DNA of 11,942 bases from Geobacter sp. UBA698 (GTDB taxonomy: Bacteria; Desulfobacterota; Desulfuromonadia; Geobacterales; Pseudopelobacteraceae): NCBI GenBank assembly GCA_002298925.1, contig DBMM01000020.1, forward strand, positions 18,381-30,322, in the 5' to 3' direction. The notes under the pieces are model-generated. The model ran no database searches. It saw only the letters and a list, made by a program, of their open reading frames with translations, and was not told the DNA's origin. Both the position numbers and the translations under genes were made by a program. Shown here one piece after another: positions 6,193 through 11,942 of the stretch. The stretch's first letter is position 1. Each line of letters starts with the position of its first letter.

Positions 6193-7062
6193 ATGGCAAC
6201 CGCATGCGAGATGAAGAAAAAGATTCAGGGGCACCCCTGCTTCGGCGGCAACCACCATAAAAACGGGCGTATGCATCTGGCGGTGGCGCCCAGGTGCAAC
6301 ATCAAGTGCGGCTACTGCTCACGCAAGCACGATTGCGCCAACGAGTCCCGTCCCGGCGTTACCAGCCGGATCATGACGCCGCAGGAGGCGATTGAAAAGG
6401 TGCGTGAAGTCATGGCCAGCCCGATCGTCGGGCCGATTATCAAGGTCATCGGCATCGCCGGTCCGGGCGACCCCCTGGCCAATGAAGAGACCTTTGAAAC
6501 TTTCGGGATGGTCAAGCAGGAATTTCCCGATCTGATGCTCTGCATGAGCACCAACGGCCTGCTGCTGCCGGAATCCATCGACCGCCTGTATGAGCTGGGG
6601 CTGCACAGCCTGACCGTGACCATCAACGCCGTTGATCCCGAGGTGGGAGCAAAGATCTATGGCCACATCATCTATCACGGCAAACATTATACCGGCGCGG
6701 AAGGGGCGAAAATCCTGATCGACAACCAGTTCGAGGGGGTCAAGCGGGCCGCGGAACTGGGTATGACGATCAAGATCAATACCGTCCTGACACCGGGCAT
6801 CAACGACAGCCAGATCCCGCTGATCGCGGCGCGGGTAAAGGAATTGGGCGCCTTTGTCATGAACATCATGCCGATCATTCCCCAGGCGGAGCTGGCGCAT
6901 GTCTCGCCGCCCAGCGAGGAGTACCTGGCGCATGTCAGGAAAGCCAATGAGGGCACCATCGGCCAGTTTGGCCACTGCAAACAGTGCCGGGCCGATGCCA
7001 TCGGCCTGATCGGCAAGGATCTGAACCTGACTATCGCCGAGGCGGCCTGTCCCACGCCATGA
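6193..7062 (+). CDS. nifB: Nitrogenase cofactor biosynthesis radical-SAM protein NifB (short form)
   Basis: NifB fuses two [4Fe-4S] clusters and inserts a SAM-derived carbide to give NifB-co, the 8Fe precursor of all nitrogenase active-site cofactors. The radical-SAM cluster motif is CNIKCGYC (Cys35, Cys39, Cys42). The family-specific HPCF (Cys16) and RKHDCANESRPGV (Cys48 onward) bind the extra clusters, and the C-terminal CKQC (Cys262, Cys265) is present. At 289 residues it is the short form that ends after the core domain and lacks the C-terminal NifX/NafY-like domain of many proteobacterial NifBs. Start: AGGAG at 6181-6185, 7 bases before the ATG. Expression appears gated twice, by sigma-54 and by the leader terminator. 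Its stop overlaps the next start (ATGA). Confidence 0.95.
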   Translation: MATACEMKKKIQGHPCFGGNHHKNGRMHLAVAPRCNIKCGYCSRKHDCANESRPGVTSRIMTPQEAIEKVREVMASPIVGPIIKVIGIAGPGDPLANEETFETFGMVKQEFPDLMLCMSTNGLLLPESIDRLYELGLHSLTVTINAVDPEVGAKIYGHIIYHGKHYTGAEGAKILIDNQFEGVKRAAELGMTIKINTVLTPGINDSQIPLIAARVKELGAFVMNIMPIIPQAELAHVSPPSEEYLAHVRKANEGTIGQFGHCKQCRADAIGLIGKDLNLTIAEAACPTP

Positions 7063-7883
7063 ACATCGAACCTTTCAGCACTGACGACATAGCGCCCTTC
7101 CTGGAGCTGGCGACAGCGGAAAACTGGCTGGCGGAGCCGTGGGAATTCGAGTTTCTGCTGTCGCAGTTTTCGCAGGGGTGTTTTGTTGCCAGGAGCGACG
7201 AAGGAGAAACGGCAGGATTCGTGACCTCGCTGCGCCATGAGCGCAGCGGCTGGATCGGTAATCTGATTGTCAGCTGCGAACAGCGTGGCAAAGGTATCGG
7301 AGAAGCGCTGTTCAGGAAAGTTCTTGAGACACTGCTTGATGATGGTGTTGAGACGGTCTGGCTGACCGCCTCCAAAGCGGGCATGCCGCTGTACCAGAAA
7401 TTCGGATTCAAAAGCATCGATACGATCATTCGCTGGAACGGCATAGGGCGACAGAATAACACTGCTCCTGAGAACAGAACCGCTTGTAAAGGAGCTCAGC
7501 CTGCACTTAACAAGATTGATGGCCGGGGCTGGGGTGACCGGCGCGAGGCCCTACTGGCGGCAACCATCAGCCGCGGAGAGCTGTTGCAGCAGGAATCCGG
7601 CTTCGTTGTAGTTCAGCCCTGTGGCGAAGCAATGCAGATCGGCCCATTTTCGGCAGCGGACTACAGTACAGCCGATGCTCTGCTGAAATCCGCGCTGAAT
7701 TCGGTACCATTTGGAAAAAAGGTCTGTCTGGACGCACCGGCCTCAAACCGCTCGGTCTTGAGTCTCTTTAACCGGAAAAAAATGCAGATAGCCGGAAGCA
7801 ATGAGTTGATGTACGCCGGCGTTAAACCGGCCTATCGGCCGGAGTATATTTACGGACTGGCTACCATGGGGAGTTGCGGATGA
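7059..7883 (+). CDS. Two-domain GNAT-family N-acetyltransferase coupled to nifB
   Basis: A 274-residue acetyl-CoA-dependent transferase. The N-terminal GNAT domain (about 1-130) has the acetyl-CoA binding loop QRGKGIG (75-81) and the LYQKFGF segment (111-117). The second half (about 185-272) resembles the C-terminal domain often attached to such enzymes (Acetyltransf_18 type), ending YAGVKPAYRPEYIYGLATMG. A linker at about 131-160 looks disordered. The ATG at 7059 overlaps the nifB stop, so translation is likely coupled, although the frame is open to 6984. The substrate is unknown. Position implies co-expression with nitrogen fixation, but chance adjacency cannot be excluded. It converges with the hemerythrin gene only 6 bases away. 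Confidence 0.85.
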   Translation: MNIEPFSTDDIAPFLELATAENWLAEPWEFEFLLSQFSQGCFVARSDEGETAGFVTSLRHERSGWIGNLIVSCEQRGKGIGEALFRKVLETLLDDGVETVWLTASKAGMPLYQKFGFKSIDTIIRWNGIGRQNNTAPENRTACKGAQPALNKIDGRGWGDRREALLAATISRGELLQQESGFVVVQPCGEAMQIGPFSAADYSTADALLKSALNSVPFGKKVCLDAPASNRSVLSLFNRKKMQIAGSNELMYAGVKPAYRPEYIYGLATMGSCG

Positions 7884-7889
7884 AACAAT

Positions 7890-8297
7890 CTAAGGATTTA
7901 TGGTTTTCAAAAAAGTGCCTATCGCGCCGTCAGATGCGGAAATGTGGTCAACTAGCCATTTAATCAGCATGTTGTTGATTGCAATAATGTGGTGAAGCGT
8001 TGCTCCCTCTCTATCAATCTCACTCCGTATTTTTTCGAGATTGACAATAAAAGATTCGTGCTCTTTTCTATGGGTTTCATAGCCTGGATATTTATGATCC
8101 AGTTGAAGTTTTTCTTCATCTCGGAAATGCTTGATCGAATAATCTTTAAGAAAATCAAGCGAATTATTCAGCTCCACACCACCCTTGTCTGTCTCACAGG
8201 CCTTCAGAAACCGGTCGAAACGCGAAATAAGCTCCTTGTGCTGGTTGTCAATTCCCGCAATCCCTATGGAAAGAGACTCGTGCCATTGTATTGCCAT
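7890..8297 (-). CDS. Bacteriohemerythrin (O2-binding di-iron protein)
   Basis: A 135-residue single-domain hemerythrin binding O2 at a non-heme di-iron centre; in bacteria it serves O2 sensing, storage or delivery. All seven iron ligands of the family can be placed: His20 (IDNQHKEL), His57 and Glu61 (HFRDEE), His76 and His80 (HRKEH), His118 and Asp123 (WLVDHISASD). The N-terminal WHESLSIGI segment is also typical. No signal peptide, so cytoplasmic. AAGGGGGC lies before the ATG. It begins 35 bases after the chemoreceptor stop on the same strand, so it is probably the last gene of that transcription unit. It may adjust local O2 for, or signal together with, the chemoreceptor (inference). Confidence 0.93.
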   Translation of the reverse strand: MAIQWHESLSIGIAGIDNQHKELISRFDRFLKACETDKGGVELNNSLDFLKDYSIKHFRDEEKLQLDHKYPGYETHRKEHESFIVNLEKIRSEIDREGATLHHIIAINNMLIKWLVDHISASDGAIGTFLKTINP

Positions 8298-8332
8298 TTA
8301 CGCCCCCTTTTCTGGATCCTTCGTGAGTAATT

Positions 8333-9961
8333 CTAAATTTTAAACCTTCCCACTGCCGTTTGCATGGCGTTTGCCAACTCTTGCAGAGTGTCTGCTTCAG
8401 AGGCTAACTTGGTAGCCGCCACACTGTTTACCTCGGTTATGTTGGCCACTTTTTCCACTTGGCTCGCATAGTCGTTGCTGACGCTGCTTTGTTCGGCCAA
8501 CGCTTGTGAAATGTAACCAACAACGGAATCGACCTTTTCTTCGCCTTCCCTGATCTGGCCGATGGCCACTCCGGCTTTGTTTGCCAGCGTTACACCGTCG
8601 TTGACCTTGTCAACGGTAGTGCTCATAGCGGCAACCGCAGTGTTGGCGCTGCGTTGCATCTCACTGATCATTCTGGAAATTTCTTTAGTTGCCTTTGATG
8701 TTCGATCAGCCAGCGCCCGTACCTCGTCAGCAACTACGGCGAAGCCTCTTCCCTGCTCTCCGGCCCGGGCGGCTTCAATCGAAGCATTGAGGGCCAGCAG
8801 GTTGGTCTGGTCGGCGATGTCCTCAATCACCTGTACAACAGAAGAAATTTGGTTCGAATGCTGCTCGACTTCAGCGATGGTTTGGGAGGCACGACTAACA
8901 CTTTCAGCAATTTGTGACATCTCCGCGGCGGTTCTGGTGATAATCTTACCTCCCTCGGATGAAAGTTTGCCGGATTGACGGGAAATTTCGAGAGCTTCAC
9001 GGGCGCTGTCGGAAACATGACAGATGCTGGTGGTCATTTCCTCGACCGCGGCCGCCATGGCGGAGGTCGCCAGGCTCTGGTTCGAAGCGCTTACGGAAAC
9101 CTCACTTGATGTAGTCCACAGGTTTTTTGAAGAAGTGGAAACTTTTGCTACACTTTCTAGCACATCGCCGAGAGTCAGCTGCAATGCGGACATTAGCTCA
9201 TCGAAGGACTGCGCTGTCACTCCGACTTCGTCGGTACTGCCGACACCAACTCGTCGGGTAAAGTCGCCTGTTTTTTCGACTTCGGTGATGGTGGTGCGCA
9301 TTTTATTCAGCGGACGGGTGATGGAGAGAATGATAGAAACTGCACTGAATAAACCGAGCAACACAACAATTATGCCAAGTATGATTGCCATTTTGCGTGT
9401 TGAAACAGCTGCTTTTTCTATTTGGTTTATACTGGTTTCAAGTTTTACCTTCTGGTAGTCATCCAGATTTTTCACAGCTTTCAAAAACGGGTCCAACATG
9501 GGGATCATTTCTTCGCCAGCAACGTAGGTGGCCTCTGCCTGTTTTCCGGTTTTGAGCAAATCCGCAACTTTCTCAAAACCTGTGACATAGAGACCACGAT
9601 GTTTCTTCATCTCCGCCAAAAACTTAATGTCTTGCGGAGAACCCGCCAAATCATTATTCAGCGCTTCAATGATCTTTGCGCTGGACTGATTTCTCTCCTC
9701 TATTTGTTTGAGGATTGTGGCGTGGTGATCACTATTGTTTGACAAAAGCATCTCCATGCTCGAAATACCATTGTCTTTAACAGACGTATTGATACTGATA
9801 ACACGCGTGCTATTGGCTAAATCAGCTGCAATGTGTCTTGTGTCCTCGGTTACAGCAGATAACTGAATAACCACAAGAGATATAAGGAGGCCTATCAGCA
9901 TCAAAATCAGACCAAAACCCAGCCCCAATTTTGTCCCAATCTTCATGTTAAGGACTTTCAT
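8333..9961 (-). CDS. Methyl-accepting chemotaxis protein with periplasmic four-helix sensor
   Basis: A 542-residue chemoreceptor. TM1 is at about 11-34. A periplasmic, mostly helical ligand domain follows (about 35-190, 4HB_MCP-like), then TM2 (about 191-214), HAMP (about 212-265) and a long cytoplasmic signalling coiled coil. The coil's highly conserved tip reads NLLALNASIEAARAGEQGRG, then FAVVADEVRALADR (about 387-420). It ends MQTAVGRFKI with no CheR/CheB-tethering pentapeptide. The frame is open to 10087, but the ATG at 9961 is chosen because GGGGGG lies about 8 bases before it and the first TM segment then starts at once. It sits between a small exported helical protein and bacteriohemerythrin, suggesting a redox or O2-related sensory unit (inference). 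Confidence 0.93.
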   Translation of the reverse strand: MKVLNMKIGTKLGLGFGLILMLIGLLISLVVIQLSAVTEDTRHIAADLANSTRVISINTSVKDNGISSMEMLLSNNSDHHATILKQIEERNQSSAKIIEALNNDLAGSPQDIKFLAEMKKHRGLYVTGFEKVADLLKTGKQAEATYVAGEEMIPMLDPFLKAVKNLDDYQKVKLETSINQIEKAAVSTRKMAIILGIIVVLLGLFSAVSIILSITRPLNKMRTTITEVEKTGDFTRRVGVGSTDEVGVTAQSFDELMSALQLTLGDVLESVAKVSTSSKNLWTTSSEVSVSASNQSLATSAMAAAVEEMTTSICHVSDSAREALEISRQSGKLSSEGGKIITRTAAEMSQIAESVSRASQTIAEVEQHSNQISSVVQVIEDIADQTNLLALNASIEAARAGEQGRGFAVVADEVRALADRTSKATKEISRMISEMQRSANTAVAAMSTTVDKVNDGVTLANKAGVAIGQIREGEEKVDSVVGYISQALAEQSSVSNDYASQVEKVANITEVNSVAATKLASEADTLQELANAMQTAVGRFKI

Positions 9962-9997
9962 AACGTAGACCCCCCGTTCATAAAACAAAAGATTTGT

Positions 9998-10043
9998 AAT
10001 ATTAAAATTAAGGCGGGTGGCACGATTACTCCGCTCACCCGCC
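9998..10043 (-). terminator. Terminator-like hairpin between the exported helical protein and the chemoreceptor
   Basis: On the minus strand GGCGGGTG (10043-10036) pairs with CACCCGCC (10019-10012) across a 16-base loop. A U-rich tail (TTAATTTTAATATT) follows. It lies 55 bases after the stop of the exported protein gene. It may end most transcripts there, leaving partial read-through or a separate promoter for the chemoreceptor gene. Confidence 0.55.
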
Positions 10044-10097
10044 CATACTTTGCTGCCTTCAACAGCTTCACTTTTACATGTACCCACTCAAAATATT

Positions 10098-10505
10098 TCA
10101 GTTATCAAGCTCACTGGTGAGTGTCTGGCACTTTGTAATTCTTTCTTTCTGAACACCGCCAGCTATCTTTTTAGCCAACTCATCGTTGCCTTTGAGGATT
10201 GCCGGAACCAGCTCAGTCTCACGCGTTTGTTTGAAAGCTGCCCATGTCTCCTTCAGTTCCTTGAGCTGAGCTTCTTTGCCTGCTGGTGCCTTCATTTTCG
10301 AGAGTTGTGCACTTACCGCGTTAGCCGTATCTTTTACCAGTTTTTGTTGATCTGCACCGCGCTTTTCTTTATGAAGCATCATGGTGACTAATGACTCTCT
10401 TGCTGCGCTGAGCTTTGTTCTCAGTTCACCAAACTCGCCAGCCTGTGCTGAGAAGGCAAACCCTGAAATTAAAACTAAAATGGATGCAACGATCTGTTTT
10501 TTCAT
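10098..10505 (-). CDS. Exported helical protein resembling a lone four-helix sensor domain
   Basis: A 135-residue protein with a signal peptide (residues 1-22, ending SAQA). The mature part is all-helix and charged, with no TM segment. The segment TWAAFKQTRETELVPAILKGNDELAKKIAGG.. (too long to quote in full) follows the W..FK..R...L..A..G....A pattern seen in periplasmic four-helix bundles of chemoreceptors. It could therefore be a free periplasmic partner of the adjacent chemoreceptor. There is one Cys near the C-terminus. I do not recognise a named family. AAAGGAG lies 6 bases before the ATG. It is the first gene downstream of the riboswitch, with a leader of about 175 bases between the terminator and the ATG. 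Confidence 0.7.
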   Translation of the reverse strand: MKKQIVASILVLISGFAFSAQAGEFGELRTKLSAARESLVTMMLHKEKRGADQQKLVKDTANAVSAQLSKMKAPAGKEAQLKELKETWAAFKQTRETELVPAILKGNDELAKKIAGGVQKERITKCQTLTSELDN

Positions 10506-10604
10506 GTCATCTCCTTTACTGTTTTAGTATCTGCTGATTTGTACACAAGTGACCTTCTTATCGGATGATTTGCCAGAATCTTTAGTAATCAGAGGAATTT
10601 TACA

Positions 10605-10631
10605 GCAGGGCAGTTTAAATAACTGCCTTGC
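10605..10631. other. Hairpin in the leader between riboswitch terminator and first gene
   Basis: An 11-bp stem with one mismatch (10605-10615 against 10621-10631; core GGCAGTT/AACTGCC) and a 5-base loop. It lies about 100 bases before the ATG at 10505. No U-run follows on either strand, so it is unlikely to be a terminator. It may be an RNA stability element or protein site. Confidence 0.4.
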
Positions 10632-10681
10632 TCCCTTCGCAGTTCTGATCCGTAAATATCGATATACATCAAATCCCACCT

Positions 10682-10720
10682 AAAAAGGCGACCATTCTGA
10701 TAAAATTAGAATAGATGCCT
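10682..10720 (-). terminator. Intrinsic terminator of the riboswitch expression platform
   Basis: On the minus strand AGGC (10720-10717) pairs with GCCT (10689-10686), and ATTCT... pairs with AGAAT across an internal mismatch (10712-10708 against 10698-10694). The loop is 9 bases and a run of five Us follows. It begins 24 bases after the aptamer. Short ORF-like frames on the minus strand here have no coding support, so its likely role is regulated premature termination. Confidence 0.65.
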
Positions 10721-10743
10721 TGCCGATGAAGCTTTTGCATGTA

Positions 10744-10832
10744 AGCAAATCTGGCAGTCTGGCGATCCTTACAAAATAAGGGTCCATGACTTTGCGTCCT
10801 ACTTTTACAGATAATTTGCTATTTTCAGTTTG
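10744..10832 (-). ncRNA. GEMM-I cyclic-dinucleotide riboswitch aptamer (probable 3',3'-cGAMP class)
   Basis: The minus-strand RNA aligns without gaps to the 5' half of the V. cholerae Vc2 c-di-GMP-I aptamer as I remember it. GCAAA (10819-10815) is followed by a 6-bp helix capped by the GNRA tetraloop GUAA (10808-10805), then the hallmark GACGCAAAG (10798-10790). The 3' half folds as expected: AGUC/GACU (10791-10788 with 10759-10756), UGG/CCA (10786-10784 with 10762-10760) and CCUUA/UAAGG (10781-10777 with 10771-10767). The GCC that follows matches the ACC holding ligand-contacting C92. The base equivalent to G20 of Vc2 is A (10820), the change reported for the cGAMP-sensing GEMM-Ib variants of Geobacter. 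The outer P1 helix is weak, and one P2 pair is a C-A mismatch. Confidence 0.75.
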
Positions 10833-10842
10833 GAAGTGTTGG

Positions 10843-10858
10843 CGCAAATGTACTGCCA
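10843..10858 (-). promoter_or_regulatory. Sigma-54 promoter of the riboswitch transcript
   Basis: The minus strand reads TGGCAG-N5-TTGCG: GG at 10857-10856, GC at 10845-10844, spacing exactly 10, close to the consensus TGGCAC-N5-TTGCA. Predicted transcription start near 10832, which is the 5' end of the aptamer. That independent agreement raises confidence in both calls. Confidence 0.7.
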
Positions 10859-10903
10859 AATAACGAGTGTTTTTCGTCAAAATCACAGTTTTAGTGAAAA
10901 TGG

Positions 10904-11113
10904 GTGGTCGAGACAATACTTGGGGTAACAGGTCTTTTAGTGAAGCTCTGCTCAACACTAATGATGAATCTGAAAGATTTTATCTTAAGTGACGGGTTGA
11001 GACAGACTGAGGTTGCAAAACTGTTCAATATTACACAGCCTCGTGTTTCGGATATTATGCGGTGGAAGATTAACCTGTTTGGCATTGATGCCTTAGTTAA
11101 CATAACTCCCTGA
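10904..11113 (+). pseudogene. Remnant of an XRE/HigA-like antitoxin gene (HTH domain only)
   Basis: The frame from about 10962 encodes LMMNLKDFILSDGLRQTEVA, followed by KLFNITQPRVSDIMRWKINLFGIDALVNI. This matches the small XRE-type (HTH_37) DNA-binding proteins that act as antitoxins: a leading helix, a helix-turn-helix with TQPRVSD as recognition helix, and the FGIDALVNI tail. Intact members are about 90-100 residues. Here the N-terminal part is not recognisable (GTG at 10904 has no good ribosome-binding site), and homology stops at LVNI (about 11101), after which three codons lead to a stop in transposase-derived DNA. No toxin gene is visible. Probably non-functional. Confidence 0.6.
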
Positions 11114-11573
11114 GAGCTTCAAAGCTGTAGCCCCTGACCAGTCTATTCATTACCGGTATCAGGTTGTTCAAGGACTCGGTGTAAGCGTTCATTACCCGAT
11201 GATCGAAGTAGGCCATGAACTCCGGCATCCAGTTATTGACCGCCCTGGTGAGAGGGTAGAAGGCATCCTTTATCTCCGGTGCCAGGCCCGCCGCCCAATC
11301 TCCGAATTGAGTAATTCCTTCCTGGACCGTCATGGCGTCATAAATGGCAAAGAAGTCCTCCTTGGCCCGATATGCTGCACCCAGGGCCAGTACCAGTAAC
11401 CCGCATTTAACCCAATCGGGCATGAGGACGGCGGGGCCCACCCCGCTGTCCTCCCACACCATCACTTCCACCACATTCCGGGTCTCTCCGAACGCCCCTG
11501 CTGTGTCTCGGCGAATGGTTCCCACCATCAGAGTCAACAGGGACCTGCACCTCCAAGCCACCACCAACAGCAC
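11097..11573 (-). pseudogene. C-terminal fragment of an ISL3-family transposase
   Basis: A 158-residue open frame whose last ~95 residues carry the ISL3 (DDE) C-terminal pattern: LGAAYRAKEDFFAIYDA, then NNWMPEFMAYFDHRVMNAYT and ESLNNLIPVMNRLVRGYSFEAL. The first 50-60 residues (11380-11573) do not resemble the family and no catalytic core is present. The C-terminus also stops early (ALRELC), right where the XRE fragment begins on the other strand. A full ISL3 transposase is roughly 400 residues, so both ends are lost and the element cannot move by itself. No terminal inverted repeats were recognised. Confidence 0.65.
11424..11453. repeat. Near-perfect GC-rich 30-base hairpin
   Basis: The arms GAGGACGGCGGGG (11424-11436) and CCCCGCTGTCCTC (11441-11453) pair over 13 bp with one G-T wobble around a 4-base loop (CCCA). 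It lies in the unrecognised 5' part of the transposase-fragment frame. There is no T-run on either strand. It may be a palindromic element or junction scar. Confidence 0.5.
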
Positions 11574-11631
11574 GACCCTCAGTCGCCAGATAAAAAAGCA
11601 ACTATTAATTACTAAAAACTTAATTCACTGG

Positions 11632-11660
11632 TTGCATTTGCATTTTTTTGTATCTATTAT
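11632..11660 (+). promoter_or_regulatory. Sigma-70-like promoter of the Ser/Gly-rich protein gene
   Basis: TTGCAT (11632-11637), a 17-base spacer and TATTAT (11655-11660) in an AT-rich stretch. Predicted start near 11667, leaving a leader of about 43 bases with GGAGG at 11701-11705. The sequence 11574-11631 between the transposase fragment and the promoter shows no gene. Confidence 0.55.
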
Positions 11661-11709
11661 TTTTGGGGGCCCATCACGAATATGGCCAATAAAAACACAC
11701 GGAGGCCGT

Positions 11710-11942
11710 ATGAGCAGAAAGACTACCAACAAATCGTTTGTCTGGGCGGCTACACTTCTCGCTGCCCTCACTCTTGGCGTCAGCTTCGCTTACGGATGGG
11801 GCGGTACTTCATCAGGGGGGTCAACTAGTTGGTCAAGCAGTGGCTCAAGCAGCAGTTCCGGCAGTAGTTGGGGCGGGTCAAGCGGCGGGTCAGGCAGCAG
11901 CCAGACACCGAAATGCGTAGCCGCAAACCTCAACCTGTCACT
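11710..11942 (+). CDS. Secreted Ser/Gly-rich protein, 3' end outside window
   Basis: The frame starts at an ATG 4 bases after GGAGG and is open to the right edge (77 codons, no stop). It encodes a signal peptide (MSRKTTNKSFVWAATLLAAL, then TLGVSFA, about 27 residues) and a low-complexity Ser/Gly/Trp stretch (about 31-64, e.g. GGTSSGGSTSWSSSGSSSSS). A segment SQTPKCVAANLNLS follows and may begin a folded domain with a Cys. The Ser/Gly region looks like a flexible linker or repeat of a surface or outer-membrane-associated protein. Its family and function cannot be told from this part. Confidence 0.7.
   Translation, partial: MSRKTTNKSFVWAATLLAALTLGVSFAYGWGGTSSGGSTSWSSSGSSSSSGSSWGGSSGGSGSSQTPKCVAANLNLS

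Noticed and set aside
5800..6260. Frames across the draG-nifB intergenic region on both strands (5800-6135 minus, 5937-6260 plus)
   Set aside because: They run through two promoters and the terminator, have no ribosome-binding site and show no family pattern.
6319..6975. 218-codon open frame antisense to nifB
   Set aside because: Shadow of the GC-rich nifB coding strand; no ribosome-binding site, and the nifB motifs explain the region.
10680..10958. 92-codon minus-strand frame over the riboswitch
   Set aside because: The aptamer, promoter and terminator explain this sequence; the translation shows no domain or ribosome-binding site.
1..11942. tRNA, rRNA or CRISPR array
   Set aside because: No cloverleaf with TTCGA-type loop, no rRNA-like sequence and no regularly spaced direct repeats were seen.

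Overview
The window looks like chromosome of a diazotrophic, metal-respiring-type deltaproteobacterium, most likely Geobacterales (Geobacter / Pelobacter propionicus-like). This is inferred from a short stand-alone NifB next to DraG, many good sigma-54 (-24/-12) promoter sequences, a GEMM-I riboswitch carrying the base change linked to 3',3'-cGAMP sensing, bacteriohemerythrin beside a chemoreceptor, and exported cytochrome c'-like and Met/His-rich proteins. No database search was possible.

Layout. (1) 1-2809, plus strand: the end of a MacAB/DevBCA-like export operon (truncated HlyD-type adaptor, FtsX-like permease, ABC ATPase), with overlapping or nearly touching genes. (2) 3124-4574, minus strand: three small exported proteins, namely a YtkA-like His/Met-rich protein, a Met/His-rich coiled-coil peptide and a cytochrome c'-like protein. 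A hairpin terminator separates the last two, and the first has its own sigma-54-like promoter. (3) 4770-4845: a double-hairpin palindromic repeat. (4) 4926-7883: a nitrogen-fixation block, draG (minus) and nifB plus a GNAT acetyltransferase (plus). They diverge from a 360-bp region with two facing sigma-54 promoters, two palindromes, and a nifB leader that ends in a strong intrinsic terminator overlapped by a mutually exclusive hairpin. (5) 7890-10505, minus strand: a signalling unit of exported helical protein, methyl-accepting chemotaxis protein and bacteriohemerythrin. It is preceded by a sigma-54 promoter (10843-10858), a GEMM-I aptamer (10744-10832) and an intrinsic terminator (10682-10720). 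(6) 10904-11573: decayed accessory DNA, where the remains of an XRE antitoxin-like gene abut an ISL3-type transposase fragment. (7) 11632-11942: a sigma-70-like promoter and the start of a secreted Ser/Gly-rich protein cut by the window edge.

How it may work together (inference): NifB makes the NifB-co precursor of nitrogenase cofactors, and DraG reactivates ADP-ribosylated nitrogenase reductase. Both appear to use sigma-54, and nifB has a second gate at its leader terminator. Separately, a cyclic dinucleotide would decide whether a sigma-54 transcript reads through into the genes for the exported helical protein, the chemoreceptor and the O2-binding hemerythrin. The most notable items are the riboswitch with its exactly placed sigma-54 promoter and the nifB attenuator.
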